A stretch of DNA of 64,000 nt from Bathynomus jamesi (GCA_023014485.1 JAJOZX010000086.1:1993501-2057500); one strand, 5' to 3'; positions 21,004 through 32,028 are shown, counted from the first letter of the stretch. Notes: generated from the letters alone by a model not told the origin. Translations and numbers: made by a program.

Positions 21004-21508
21004 AGAGAGAGAGAGAGAGAGAGCGAGAAAACAACATTCTATTTAAAGACTTGATTTAGTTTCATTGACAATAAAATAGCTTTTATTTCCAAATGAAAAT
21101 TTAGACGAAATTTCTTAAGTGACGTAAAATATGCAACTTTAAACCATTCTCGAAATTGAGAATTTTATATAAAAAGTATATTTCTCGTATAAAGTGTATT
21201 TCTCGCATATTTCACGCATTATTCGTAAGAATAATGGCTTCTTCTTGACGTCCATTGACTCCATTCTGTTCTACAGTTCTACACAAACTATGAATTTCTC
21301 AGAAAATGCTCCTCAAACATCGCGCTGACAACGTCTGATCGACGTGACAAAATCGCCAAGTTATTGTGGTTTAAATTATGTTAGGTTAAGTTTACATAGG
21401 TTAGGTTAGCATCGGTTAGATTATGCTAAGTTAAGTTAGTTTTTTTAGAGTGTCGATGCTATGGCTCTTCGACCAACTGGGTAATATCTTTAAAACATTA
21501 CGTATGTT
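20935..21508. other. Microsatellite and unassigned DNA
   Basis: (GT)n at 20964-21000 followed by (GA)n to 21024. A TTAGGTTA-like run lies at 21375-21435. No gene is supported. Confidence 0.6.
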
Positions 21509-22120
21509 CACTCAAAATAAAACTTTCTTAATTTAGATGAAATAACCCCTCTTTGAAGGCGCATTCTCGGAGACGTTTTTCCTTCTTTTCGGTATCAAAG
21601 TTTCTTTTGAAATGATAGAATACCTTCTTTTATTGATAAATAACTTCTTTTGGTCGAAGATATGGTCTTGATAAGTTCTTTTTTGAGTGAAATGAGAAAA
21701 TAGAAGACAGTATTTCTATGTGTAAGTTTAGGGAAGTTTTTTTTGTGTGTTTTTCATTTTAGATCCTTTATAGCATCCTGTTTTCGAAAGTGCAAATAGC
21801 CAAATTGCATTATTTTATGGCTGATAAGTGACTATCACACGTCGCAGTCATTAGTCCTATTTCTTTCTTGTTTCTTACACAGAAAACAAAGACTTCCTGC
21901 AACCTTCTAGACATAGAAATATTATCTTCTTTTGCCTCTAATCACTCAAAAAAGAAGTTTTGAAGACCATTTTTTCTATCTAAAGAAGTTATGTATTATG
22001 AAAAGAAGGTATTATATCATCTGACAAGAAGATTTGATACCCAAAAGAAGGAAATGTACGTAGAATGTACCCTCAAAAAGAAGTTATAAGTTTTAAATTT
22101 AGAAGGTTTTATTTTGAGTG
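21509..22120. mobile_element. Fold-back (long-TIR) non-autonomous element
   Basis: Outer ends are CACTCAAAATAAAACTTTCT and its complement ending GTTTTATTTTGAGTG. The inverted arms, about 225 bp each (21509-21735 and 21890-22120), contain repeated AAGAAG/CTTCTT units and surround an approximately 150-bp centre. It is non-coding. A one-armed relative lies at 26235-26480. Confidence 0.7.
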
Positions 22121-23134
22121 CATTTGTTCTTTACCTGTTTATTCTTCAAAATCCTGCATTAGTACTGTTAATTAACGGTATGTGGAACTGGAATGTGGCC
22201 TCTAACACTACAGAACTAGAGATTAAAAAAGATCTTCAGATCCACTCTGTAGGTTAGGCCGAATATAATTGTTTATATGTCATTAATACCTTATTTTATA
22301 TGAATTTTATATGAATTTTATATGAACCTTATTTGGAAGCATGCATAAAAGTAGATAAATCATTGTACATGATTTAGCATTCCAAAAGAGGTGTCTTCAA
22401 AAGACACGTTCACTCATTTACTCCTTCAAAAATGATATAAGAAAATTTGCTCAATAGCATATAGGCATACATCAAATATGCTTTGTTTATAAGGCATCAG
22501 AATTGATGCTATTGTTATACGCTTTTAAGATTATTCGCAATGCGTATTTAAAGATGTATAGATGTGAAATTGTATATGAACAAAAGAGAAATTTAAATAC
22601 CGTGCAAAAACATGTTTAATACAATCAGGCTTAATTTGTAAAGAAAAATATCTTATGGCATACCAACACATAACAACCTGCATTGAAATTCTCTTTGACT
22701 GATGTGATGCGGTATGAAAATGGAAATTAAATAAGAGAAAAGTTAAATAGGATGGTTAAAAGGATTCCTTAAAAGGGAAGGATTCATTTGGCAGTAACTA
22801 ATTCAGCACTTCTGTGACTAAACGCAATATCCTTGCGCATCGGCGAAATTTGTATAATGTGAAGGAGATAGGATTTCACTTACAACAGTACTATCTTGTA
22901 GCTCTTTGCTGAGACTTCTGTACCTAATTCTTATGAGACATATAAGTTTGTTTATCGGATTTAAACAAATTAGTAAAGTTCATCGTAGGATTGTTTCCTT
23001 TATTATTTTTGTTTTACAATTTTACAAACAATATTGGCTTGGTTAGATCAGGGAATGTTGTGATGGTAAAAATCGCACACAGTAGAAATTTCCCCGTGTC
23101 TTAGTTTAGCTCTCTTCGACATTTGTTCTCATTC
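22121..23134. other. Unassigned AT-rich DNA
   Basis: No gene or repeat boundary is supported; a triple TATATGAATTTTA-type repeat lies near 22295-22325. Confidence 0.5.
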
Positions 23135-23307
23135 GAGGACAAACAAAATACTCTACATATGAAATAATACAGCTCCATATAATTATTAAAAATATATCCC
23201 AAAATTTTTTACTCCCCCATGACAAGAAAGCCTCACTACCAAAATCTTCTTTTAATAATTAATTATATGGAGATGTCTTATTTCATATGTAGGGTATTTT
23301 GTCCGAG
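23135..23307. repeat. Hairpin-forming inverted repeat (MITE-like)
   Basis: Arms of about 55 bp, GGACAAACAAAATACTCTAC at 23137 and its near-complement ending GTATTTTGTCC at 23306, surround a 60-bp centre. Both outer sides also carry a TTTAG-CTCTC motif and its complement, so the element may extend to about 23103-23320. Confidence 0.6.
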
Positions 23308-24079
23308 AGGGCTAAAGGAAAGTTGATTCTTTGTGAATGGTGTACCTGAAAGCCTATATAGGCAAGATAGTCTTCCGTTTTGTATATCTTTGCTCCCTAT
23401 CGCAATTACCAACATATTTCCAATTACTAATGTTGATGCTGTAATGGTTTAAAGTAACCATTACACTGCATGGTATATTATTTTATGGAAATAGCATCTT
23501 AACCCTATAAATATGAAAGGATTATTATAAATCTTTCTGGAAAAAAACACGGGGTATAGACAGTATAAATCAATGTCATAGCAAAGTTGGTCCAGAGTAA
23601 TTTCAAACAAGTTATAAAATGGTATAGAAAATATTTCTTTACCTGGAATTCATATATACATACATACATTATTTAAGAACCCATTTCTCATTCTCCATGG
23701 AGTAAGCACGACGCATGAACTCGGGACCGAAGATGCTCAATTCAATTTTCCACACAATTAGGATACATGTGATTCATTACCAACATTAAGGTGCCACCCC
23801 ACACTCAGGAATCTAGTTTTACTTTTTATACCTCTATACCTGGAATTCAACACGCATAAATGAACGGGTATACATTAGCTTTAAGCAAGAATGATAAAGG
23901 AATCCAATATAAAAACGGTGTAACTCAGAATATCCTCAATCAATGGTCTGAAATATTTCTTCATAAACACCCCTCAATCTCAGTTGTTGTTTTGTTTAGC
24001 GGGCCAACTTTAGCCGATCAGCCCACCCTGATCGAGCAAGCCGGCGGCACGCAGGTAACCGATCGCCCTCTCCGGAGTG
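23308..24079. other. Unassigned DNA
   Basis: No supported gene. (CATA)n is present near 23655. Confidence 0.4.
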
Positions 24080-25800
24080 GACCAGAGGTTCAGCGCACTA
24101 GTGATGTTGTGTTGTGTTCGTTGTTGTGCTAGAGCGGTACAGTCTGTCATAATGTGTTCAATTGTTTGTGGTGTGTCCTGGCACAGGTGGCAGGTGTCGT
24201 CTATGGAGTTGTCTAGTCTATGTTTATATGTCTGTAAGTTGGGGTGATGTCCACATCGGAATCGTACTAAGTTAACTCAATCCGATCTGCTCAGGCTGAT
24301 CTCTGACCTGTTAATGGGTGGCGGCTTCGCACCTAGGACCGCATTCGGACCGAGTCGTGTCAGTGCTTTGTGGGTTAGGTATGTGTGTGTATGTGTTTTC
24401 TGTACTGTGTGATTTTGTGATGTCTGTGGGGCGTGGTATGGAATGGAGTATTTGGTTATAATGTCTCTCTGGTGTTACCTTAATGGTGCGGGGGGTTGGT
24501 GCATGATTGTACATGTAGTGGCAAGGGTGTTGTGGGTTAGTTGTCGCTGCTGCCATGAATTGTGTTCCCCTCATGTCTAAATGTCTCCTAACTTTCAGTA
24601 TTTTTGTTTCTGTGTGCAGGTGTTCTATTGGTGTTGTTTGAGTGCATCCTGTAATGATACGAAGTGCGTTGTTTTGTATTGTCTGTAAGGTGTTTATGTG
24701 TGTGTTTGAGATAATGAGTGCCCAGCATGGGCTAGCATAGTCCATAACTGAGCGAATATATTGTTTGTATATGAGTGGTGTTGTTTCCTGCTGGTGTCCA
24801 AAGTTTGTGCCTGTTAGTACCCTAAGCGTGTTAAGTCTTGACGTACATTTGTTTTTAATGTCCTGAATGTGGTTTGCAAAAGATAAGGATGTGTTGTATG
24901 TGATCCCAAGTATTTTGGTCCTGTGAGTGTGTGGAATGTTGATGTTGTTTAGTGTAAGCTGTGGAATTACCTGGTGTTCTTTTGTGTTGCTTGTAAGCAA
25001 GGTGATGGTTGATTTTGTGGGCGCTACTTTGAGTCTATTGTGTGTGAGCCAGTCTTGTATACTGTTTATATATGTTTGTAGGTTATTTGTAGCGGTATCG
25101 ATGTTGTTGTGGGTGGATGTTAGAGTGATGTTATCTGCATATGATGATAAGGTAAGCTTGTTATCTATGGGTGTTGGAATGTCATGCATGTATAAGGTGA
25201 AGAGTGTTGGTGAGAGAACAGAGCCTTGAAGGACCCCGTTCGGAAAAAGCTTGTTTTTGGATGACTTGCCATTAAATGTGACATGTGAGTATCTTCCTGA
25301 AAGATAGTTGCTCAGCCACCTTTTAGTGTTATTGTGCATGTTTGTGTTGAGTATTTTGTTTATGAGAGGGAAGCGTGGGATAGCATCAAATGCCTTACTA
25401 ATGTCTATTGTTGTTAATAGTGTACGTTGAGCTGGTCGTCTGGAGTTGATGCCATCCATGATGTGCTGCGTGAGGTTAGTGAGTAATATCGTGGTTGAGT
25501 GGTGAGGTCTGAATCCATGTTGAGTAGGCGATAGTGGAATGTGTGGGTTGGTGATTTGTAAGATTAGTCTTTCTGTTACTTTGGAAGGTGTGCATAGTAA
25601 AGTAATGGGTCTATAGGAAGCTGGTTCTGTTGGATTTTTGTTTGGTTTGAGTAGTGTAATAATTTTACCTTGTTTCCATATGTCAGGAATAATAGAGTGT
25701 TGGTATGAATATGTGCTGATATTTGTGAGAGCTAGTATTCCTTGTGGGCCCAAGTGTTTAAGGTGTATGTTAGATATGTTGTCTGGTCTCAGTTGCATTA
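24080..25800 (-). mobile_element. Jockey-group LINE, 5'-truncated
   Basis: A minus-strand reverse transcriptase with C-terminal zinc motif, truncated at its 5' side where a 14-base direct repeat (GCATTAAACAGC-type, 25795 and 25811) begins. Unlike the two plus-strand LINEs, its protein is rich in Thr/His/Asn and belongs to a different clade. Confidence 0.8.
24311..25798 (-). pseudogene. Non-LTR reverse transcriptase, 495 readable residues
   Basis: Begins inside the polymerase at RPDNISNIHLKHLG and continues through ITLLKPNKNPTEPASYRPI, QHGFRPHHSTT, TIDISKAFDAIP (first catalytic Asp), GVLQGSVLSPTLFTLYMHDI and SSYADNITLTS (about 25130-25150). The last is the active-site box, normally YADD; the second Asp is Asn here, so the copy is probably dead even without truncation. 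Downstream come LGITYNTSLSFANHI and the SVMDYASPCW block. A frameshift near 24290 leads into a C-terminal segment, FRCGHHPNLQTYKHRLD and CHLCQDTPQTIEHIMTDC, the usual HxxC-type zinc knuckle, ending about 24090. Confidence 0.85.
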
Positions 25801-26230
25801 AACAGCTGCATTAAACAGCGTAGCTCAGAGGAACGGTTAACTACACCCTCTTTCTTAATGAATATTCTTCAGGGGTGAGTCCTTTTAGATATTCTCAATG
25901 AATTCCTCATGAGAAGTGAAGGTTTCACTTGAAATGCTATTAAAATTTAAGCATCCTGGCACAGAAGAAGAATAAGAGGTTGTAGGATGAGAAGTATATG
26001 AATGAAATCTTAAATTTAACGTTGTTTATTGGTGTTTGAGGATAACTTGCTGACACTTTACAACACCATTTAGAACTAATGGTGAACATTATTGACTTTG
26101 TTACACCACTTCCTTATGCATGAAGACAATGTCACGTAGGAAATAAATGTTTATTGAAACATCATTTAAATCTCTCGAAAGTATTATTATAGAAGTAAAG
26201 CTTCCCCGATATGACGGCACAATGCAGATG
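25801..26230. other. Unassigned DNA
   Basis: No supported feature. Confidence 0.4.
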
Positions 26231-26234
26231 AAAC

Positions 26235-26480
26235 ACATAGAAAACAAAGACTTCCCGCAACCTTCTGTACATAGAAATATTATCTTATATTGTCTCAATT
26301 CGTTCAAAAAAGAAGTTTTGAAGGCCATTTCTTCTATCTAAAGAAACTATGTATCATTAAAGAAGTTATTATATCATCTGACAAGAAGGTTTGATACGCA
26401 AAAGAAGGAACGACTTCTCCTAGAATGTACCCTCAAAAAGAAGTTCAAGTTCTAAATTTAGATGGTTTTATTTTGAGTGT
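26235..26480. mobile_element. One-armed relative of the fold-back element
   Basis: Matches 21890-22120 in the same orientation (CAACCTTCTGTACATAGAAA, TCATCTGACAAGAAGG, ACCCTCAAAAAGAAGTT) and ends TTTATTTTGAGTG. The left arm is absent, so it is a half copy. Confidence 0.65.
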
Positions 26481-26984
26481 AGATAACGTGTCTATACAGT
26501 TAATTCGCAGTGAAGATGTACAATTCTCCATAATTTACCCAGCAAACAAAGGTGCGTTTACAGAAACGTCTGAAAACGTTTATAATTATTTTATTCTAAA
26601 AACGTTTGGTAAAGAGCCATTGTTGGGAAAGTAAGGACAAAACATCAGAATTTAACTACCTGCAGTGTCCATTTGTATTTTCTTCAGACGTAAATAAGTT
26701 TTTGATAGTGGATGTATACATAAAAAGTTTTATTTCTATAAGACCAAACTCTACCTAAGACTTCCATCTTTTTTTCATCTCGTGTATATATGTATATATA
26801 TATATACACATTTCAACCGCAAACAACACACAGTATAATATATATATATGTGTGTGTGTGTGTGTAGATATTTTTCCCTCTTTAAAATACATTTTCAATA
26901 AGAATACAAGAATAATAATATAATATTGATTTTGGCAAGTATAGTGTATGTAAGCGTGACGTATATGTCATTTGAAATTTTGTA
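26481..26984. other. Unassigned AT-rich DNA
   Basis: Short TA and GT runs at 26787-26865; no gene is supported. Confidence 0.5.

Positions 26985-27047
<63 letters not shown>
26985..27047. repeat. (TA)n microsatellite, target of the next element
   Basis: TA run reaching the first base of the element at 27048. TA also follows that element at 30336, so the insertion was into a TA tract. Confidence 0.9.
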
Positions 27048-27053
<6 letters not shown>

Positions 27054-27363
27054 GCGTCAAAAAACATGAAGTTGTCACACGCGTCCGCTCGCTTGCAATT
27101 TTGATCCACTTAATGAGAAAACCTGGCAGTATAAAAATCAGTTCAATATATCAATGTTTAGTCGCACACAGTGAATTAATAACCCTATTTATACCGGGGT
27201 GGGGCCATATGATCTGGTTTATCAGTATATAAGTTATGTCATATGGCCCCACCTCGGCTGTTCTTTTCGTTAAAATACCCTGGAATACATGGGGTTAAGA
27301 TTTTCTATATGAGGATCTCTATTAATTGTTGGTTATTTTTCTTCCACAGGTGGTTTGCTTAAT

Positions 27364-28118
27364 GAAAATGGTGACGAAAGGTGCTAAGGAAGTGAAGAAG
27401 TCAGCTGATGAAATCTGGTTGTTGGGGAAACCAATCCCACATCCCATGGTTCCCTGGGACTAAATTGCCCAGCCGTGGTGAGTCCCTCAGAGACATTTTC
27501 TATTTACACCAATCGGACCCTGAGCTCAAGAAGTGTATAAAACAAACTGCAACCATGATTTCCGAAGTCTGGGACAAGGCTAAAATACCAACGATCACGC
27601 CTTACCGGATCATCGACAAGCTCACCAAGCTCCACCAGGAGTACTATGGCCTGCGGAAAAGCGCAAACAGATCCAGTGGGAAGGCTGTTGAAGATCGCGA
27701 GAAGATTGTGATGAGTTTGGAGGATTTATTCGACGTGGCACATCCGGACGCGTTGAGCCTCATCAAAATCAAAGAGGACAAGGATTTTCTCATCGCTCAA
27801 CGCCGGCCAGGACGCCCTGGAAGCATGCTTGGGGTGGACAAGAGATGGTGTGAACGGGAAGCGACGAAGGGGAAGAAATTCGAGCAGGAGGACCAGCGTC
27901 GTTTGCGATCATTGGAGGAGCAAGGTGCATTGACCTCGACGGTCCAACTGGAGGACTCATCCTCTTCGGCATCTGAGTCATCATCGGAGAGCGAGGAGTC
28001 GCCCGGTCCATCTCAAGTTCGAGGGGCGACAGGAGGAGCGCCTCTGCCGAAGAGAGCACGCAGTTGTATCAGCGGTGAAGTGGCTTCGGCTTTGGACAGG
28101 ACGCAGATCAGTGATTGA
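27364..28118 (+). pseudogene. N-terminal part of hAT-like transposase, copy 2
   Basis: A start at 27364 gives MVTKGAKEVKKSADEIW and LGKPIPHPMVPWD before a stop. A second register from about 27408 carries on with DPELKKCIKQ, VWDKAKIPTITPYRIIDKL and LHQEYYGLRK. The latter two blocks align by eye with FYNKANIPMITEKKACEKI of the protein at 55750, so this is the conserved N-terminal domain, perhaps DNA-binding. It ends in an acidic Ser/Glu-rich stretch (SSSSASESSSESEESPG) followed by basic KRARS, as in copy 3 (SSSTSDTTTIESESE). Some 150 bp of broken reading frame separate it from the catalytic part at 28272. Confidence 0.65.
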
Positions 28119-28271
28119 CAAGCCACTCACGTTCTGCTTCCTTTTACCGCTGATCTTGGTCACGATGTCAGGAAATTCGCCTTAAGCGCAAGTTCCATAA
28201 GGAGGAGGCGAATTGCTCACCGAAGATTCCTGGCAGCTTAGGTAAAGGAAAGCTTTTCTCCTACAGTTCCC

Positions 28272-29666
28272 TTGACACTGCATTGGGACGGAAAATTGAT
28301 GTCAGACTTGACCGGCAGGGAGAAGATCGATCGTCTGCCAATCTTGGTCTCCAGAAAAGGTGTGGAGAAGATCCTTGCAGTGCCCAAGCTCACCGACGGG
28401 AAGGCGGAACAAGCAGCTGCTGGGATCGGGGAGGTTTTGGAAGAATGGAACCTTAAGGACAGGATTACGTCAATGTGTTTCGATACCACGGCCGTGAATA
28501 CAGGGATAAAATCTGGTATTTGTATGAGGATCGAACTGATGCTTGGTCGAAAGCTTCTGCACTTCGCTTGTCGCCACCACGTTATGGAGGTTCTCCTGGA
28601 GGCTGTATTATCTGCCCTTCTGGTGGAACAGTCAAAAAGTCCGGACATCACGTTATTCCTGCACTTCAGGAATTGCTGGCCTGAGATCAATCAGGGAAAG
28701 TTCAGGACGGCAGCGGACGATGAAGCCATGGCAATCAGAATACGGCCGTGGCGAGATGATCTCATCCAGTTTGGTCAGGAGCTCCTTCAGGTTCAACAAC
28801 CGCGGGATGATTACAAGGAGTTCCTGGAATTGGCTGTCGTTTTTCTCGGCTCTATTCCTCGCGGACGCTCTTCCGTATCCTTCAACGCTCCTGGGGCTCT
28901 ACACCGTGCGCGATGGATGGCGCGGGCAATGTATGCCCTGAAGATTTGGATGTTGAAGGAGGAGTTTGTTAGACTCTTGCGGCCGCAACGTCCTTCTTCC
29001 TCTCGTGTCCCGAACCGCATGGGACTTCTCTCGGAAAAGCTCGGAGATTTCTGCATTTTCGTTGTAAAACATTACCTACGCGTCTGGTTCACAGCCAAGA
29101 CAGCTTCCGCAGCAGTACGAATGGACCTCACGCTGCTCAAGGAACTCGCGGAACATGAGGATCCCATCATCAAGGAAGCCAGTACGAAGGCGATGAGTCG
29201 GCATCTATGGTACTTGTCTGAAGTTACAGTCGGTCTCGTTCACTTCGACGACGATGTTGCAGATGCTGACAAACCCAAGATGGTCTCTAACATGAACTCT
29301 GTGGAAGGATCCCTCGAGCCCAGCCCTCGTGTGTTGGCCGTCGCAAGAGACGTCGTTGCAAAAGGTCTTCCGGACTTCTTCATCTCCACAACTAAGAGGA
29401 GCTTCCGCCATCTTGAAATCGATACTGCGTTCTTGTCAATGCCCGCTGCGGCCTGGATAACATCAGACCGGTACAATCTGGGGAAGGAACGGGTCGGGAA
29501 GCTCCTCGTGACTGACGACACTACCGAAAGAGGAGTGGCCCTCATCCACGAGTTCACGGCAAAGGGGCGTACCAAGCACGAGGATCAGCTCCAATACATA
29601 ATCCAGGTGGCAGAGGATCATCGGCGAGCGTACCCGAAGACAGCAAACAAGAAGGACCTTCGCTGA
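28272..29666 (+). CDS. hAT-like transposase catalytic part, 464 residues
   Basis: Motifs in order: LHWDGKLM (D6), MCFDTTAVNTG (D71), FACRHHVMEV (CxxH, 100-103), APGALHRARWMARAMYALK (206-224), RHLWYLSEVTVGL, and DTTERGVALIHEF (E419). All have counterparts in the protein at 56280. The spacing D71-E419 is 348 residues, with a long insertion that reads as alpha-helical. In hAT-type enzymes the second Asp, the CxxH motif and a distant Glu follow the same order across a large helical insertion; calling these the catalytic residues is inference. The frame is open throughout, with higher GC than its surroundings. The first residues are not a natural start; the N-terminal domain is in the frame upstream. 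Confidence 0.75.
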   Translation: MTLHWDGKLMSDLTGREKIDRLPILVSRKGVEKILAVPKLTDGKAEQAAAGIGEVLEEWNLKDRITSMCFDTTAVNTGIKSGICMRIELMLGRKLLHFACRHHVMEVLLEAVLSALLVEQSKSPDITLFLHFRNCWPEINQGKFRTAADDEAMAIRIRPWRDDLIQFGQELLQVQQPRDDYKEFLELAVVFLGSIPRGRSSVSFNAPGALHRARWMARAMYALKIWMLKEEFVRLLRPQRPSSSRVPNRMGLLSEKLGDFCIFVVKHYLRVWFTAKTASAAVRMDLTLLKELAEHEDPIIKEASTKAMSRHLWYLSEVTVGLVHFDDDVADADKPKMVSNMNSVEGSLEPSPRVLAVARDVVAKGLPDFFISTTKRSFRHLEIDTAFLSMPAAAWITSDRYNLGKERVGKLLVTDDTTERGVALIHEFTAKGRTKHEDQLQYIIQVAEDHRRAYPKTANKKDLR

Positions 29667-29753
29667 AAAATACTTTCTGAAGGCTTTTAGTTCTTTTCAT
29701 GCCATTTCCGAGTATTGTTTGTCAATTTCTTTCGTTTTGTTGGTGTTCACGTA

Positions 29754-30166
29754 GTACGGGGAAACCAATCCCAGAATATAATATATAAGTTTAGCTGTTT
29801 TGTTTCCAATTAATTTACAGTGTTCATTCCAGTTTAAGTTCTCGTCAAAGTAAATGCCTAGGAAATTGAAATGATTAACATGTGTTGTGGAATTACTATT
29901 AATTCTGAGGTCTGGAATGTGGTTGCTATTTATAGGTTTTGGTGGAAATGTATTTTATAGTATATTTTGTTTTATTAAATTTCCTGTTTTTCAATACATC
30001 CTTAACAAAGTGTATTAGCAAAATGTATTTTTATAAATATAAAACACGAATTATGTCTTCGTATGCTGTAATGTTTTAAATATTAAGAGTGTTAAACAAG
30101 ACATAGTTTTCATAGAGTTACTTCCCCTGAAAATAATCAGTACGGGAAAACCAATCCCAGAATATA
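29754..30166 (-). mobile_element. LINE reverse transcriptase fragment inside copy 2
   Basis: On the minus strand 30010-29757 encodes NSNHIPDLRINSN, FLGIYFDENLNWNEH and AKLIYYILGLVSPY, a C-terminal reverse transcriptase segment of another non-LTR clade. The last 25 bases (TACGGGGAAACCAATCCCAG region, 29756) recur at 30141-30166, so a short duplicate of the coding end flanks the fragment. No poly-A tail is seen. Confidence 0.6.
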
Positions 30167-30335
30167 TGTAGTATGTAGTGTACAAACTTTGTAGTGGATG
30201 CGCGACCCCTAAATAAACGGCTACTCAAATGAAAATTTGTCTGTCGTGTTTTCTCCTTCAGTGGCTTAATTGAGAAAGCGAGCCAAAGAAATGGACCACC
30301 TTCAGGTTTTCTCCCTTATGCAGTGACGCACCCTA

Positions 30336-30734
30336 ATATATATATATTAACTTATACTCTGAGTCTAATCTGTAAATGTATATAGATGAACTTTCTATGA
30401 AAAACTTTGCAAAGAAAAAAAATTGTTTGAGAAGAATTTTATATGTAGGACACTTTCCAGACGTTATCAATACAAAGTATATACATACATACATACGAGT
30501 ACAGAGCAGGTCATCGTACCCATCTCAGAGGTGACCTCAGGACGTATGTTTTGTCATCACTGGAAGATACAATAATCTAATTTATACCTTTCAAATGAAG
30601 AGTTAAACTATTATTCTTTTTTATTTGTTCGTATTATAAGTGCCCAGGGTATTTTTCAAGGTCTGGGTGTATGATTTATCAGAAGCAAGATGCGCATGAA
30701 GTGTGCGTTTTCTCCATGAATTCATATACCAATG
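30336..30734. other. Unassigned DNA
   Basis: A short (CATA)n tract lies near 30481; nothing else is supported. Confidence 0.5.
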
Positions 30735-31059
30735 CAGTAGCTCCCAACCTTTTCTGGATCAAGGTACCTTAATACCATTTGCTCTTCTTCCACGGTACCC
30801 CGGAGAATTTTCACCCCAGCCCCCACTGTTCAACATCCACTCTCCCGCCCCTCCCCACGCACACCCACAACACCCCGTAACTTCAAACTGAACTTATACA
30901 GTTTCCGTATCGACAAAATAAATGACGAATGTTTTGTTTCATTTAAAATTTCAATTTCTTTAGAAACATTACAATTTTCAGTCAATTATTTTTGACGTTT
31001 TCATGAAAGTTGGTGGCACTCCTTGAAGCCATCTGTGGCACCCAGGTTGGGAAGCACTG
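30735..31059. mobile_element. hAT-type MITE
   Basis: 325 bp with ends CAGTAGCTCCCAACCTTTTC and complement GGTTGGGAAGCACTG. Imperfect 8-bp flanks TACCAATG (30727-30734) and GACCAGTG (31060-31067) share six bases. Non-coding. Related ends occur at 8525. Confidence 0.7.
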
Positions 31060-31104
31060 GACCAGTGTATTTAATTTTTTCTATTATTATTACTCCAATA
31101 TATA

Positions 31105-31202
31105 TATATAATGCAAACCCACAAGGAAAAAGAAAAGTGATTCCAAGGCTTTTCGTGTATTCAGAAGTACACCTCGTCAGGGAATGAAGGGTGAGGCACG
31201 AA
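31105..31202 (-). mobile_element. Penelope-like element, 3' UTR segment (left of Polinton A)
   Basis: On the minus strand this reads CCTGACGAGGTGTACTTCTG, then AATACACGAAAAGC and TTTTTCCTTGTGGGTTTG, closely parallel to the Penelope UTR at 3015-3080. It ends at the 6-bp CACGAA next to Polinton A. The coding part of the element continues on the other side of the Polinton at 47625. Confidence 0.65.
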
Positions 31203-31745
31203 AGTAGTATGGGCGCAAAAGGAGAGAGTGCAAAGCAATTGCAAATGTTATTCAATGTTGCAAGAGGCTATGCAACAAAAGGGGAGGGGGTATGTTGCAA
31301 GAGCAACAAGGGGTTATGCAAATTGGGGCGGAGTTATCCCCAAAGAGAAAGGGAGAGGAGAAGGAGAGAGAGGAAGAGAGGTGTTCGCCTGGCAGGAGCC
31401 AAGTGCATATTAAGACTTCAGCCGAGCGGCCGTTGTCTTAATATGTTCCTAATCAGCCAGTTGGCTTATCTGGCTGAGCTGCCAGATTGCGCTATTTATT
31501 TAATTAAAGCATATATTCAGGTCTTAATCCGCCAGTTGGCTTAACCAGCCAGTTGACTTAGAAGGCGTAAATGGCTTGTTCAGGTGTACATTATTAGGGC
31601 TGAGTTGCCAGATTGCGCTATCCAAATATTTTTGACAGTTGGCTTAGAAATCCGTCAGCCATTTTAGAAGGCAGCCATTTGATATAATTAAATGTCGTGT
31701 ACAATCAAAAGAATTAAATAAAACACCATTACATCATTCTGTTTA
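31203..31745 (+). repeat. Polinton A left terminal repeat
   Basis: Contains a polypurine GAGAAGGAGAGAGAGGAAGA stretch, GTGTTCGCCTGGCAGGAGCC and several copies of GCCAGTTGGCTTA. The same blocks recur at the right end (47270-47624, inverted) and at both ends of Polinton B (48266-48850 and 63170-63733). Confidence 0.85.
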
Positions 31746-31984
31746 TTTAGACGCATTAATGGATTCAATTTCACGAAATATATAGAAAATAAATATACAA
31801 TGGTATATATGATAAAAAATAATAATAGCATAAGAAATACGAACGCTGAATATATAATCAAAATAAATATACAATGGAATATATATGATAAAAAAATAAT
31901 AATAGCATAAGAAATACGAACGAGGAATATATAATCAAAAATATACAAAACGATGTAGTATAACCATCAATATATTAGTACAGG

Positions 31985-32024
<40 letters not shown>

Positions 32025-32028
32025 TGTT
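31746..32028. repeat. AT-rich tandem repeat and (TA)n
   Basis: Two copies of a unit of about 75 bp (AAATAAATATACAATGG to GAATATATAATC, 31787-31937), then a TA tract at 31986-32021 that cuts off the following gene remnant. The matching place in Polinton B holds genes T2 and T3. Confidence 0.7.

Larger units (their letters stand above)
27048..30335 (+). mobile_element. hAT-like DDE transposon of unnamed family, copy 2
   Basis: A 3288-bp element with ends TAGGGTGCGTCA (27048) and TGACGCACCCTA (to 30335), flanked by TA repeats that hide the length of the target duplication. It has a two-part transposase gene. A perfect 15-bp inverted repeat GGTGGGGCCATATGA (27198-27212, 27239-27253) lies upstream of the gene. 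A LINE fragment sits near its 3' end. The ends match those of the element at 55171. Confidence 0.85.

Noticed and set aside
23860..24132. 90-residue plus-strand frame
   Set aside because: It overlaps the antisense of the LINE C-terminal zinc segment in its second half and has no domain in the first half.
24927..25229. Plus-strand Cys/Val-rich frame
   Set aside because: Antisense to the reverse transcriptase of the minus-strand LINE.
27421..27445. GGGGAAACCAATCCCA as a third copy of the block at 29757 and 30142
   Set aside because: The match is short and lies in a coding stretch reading LGKPIPHP; chance similarity is as likely as a repeated binding site.
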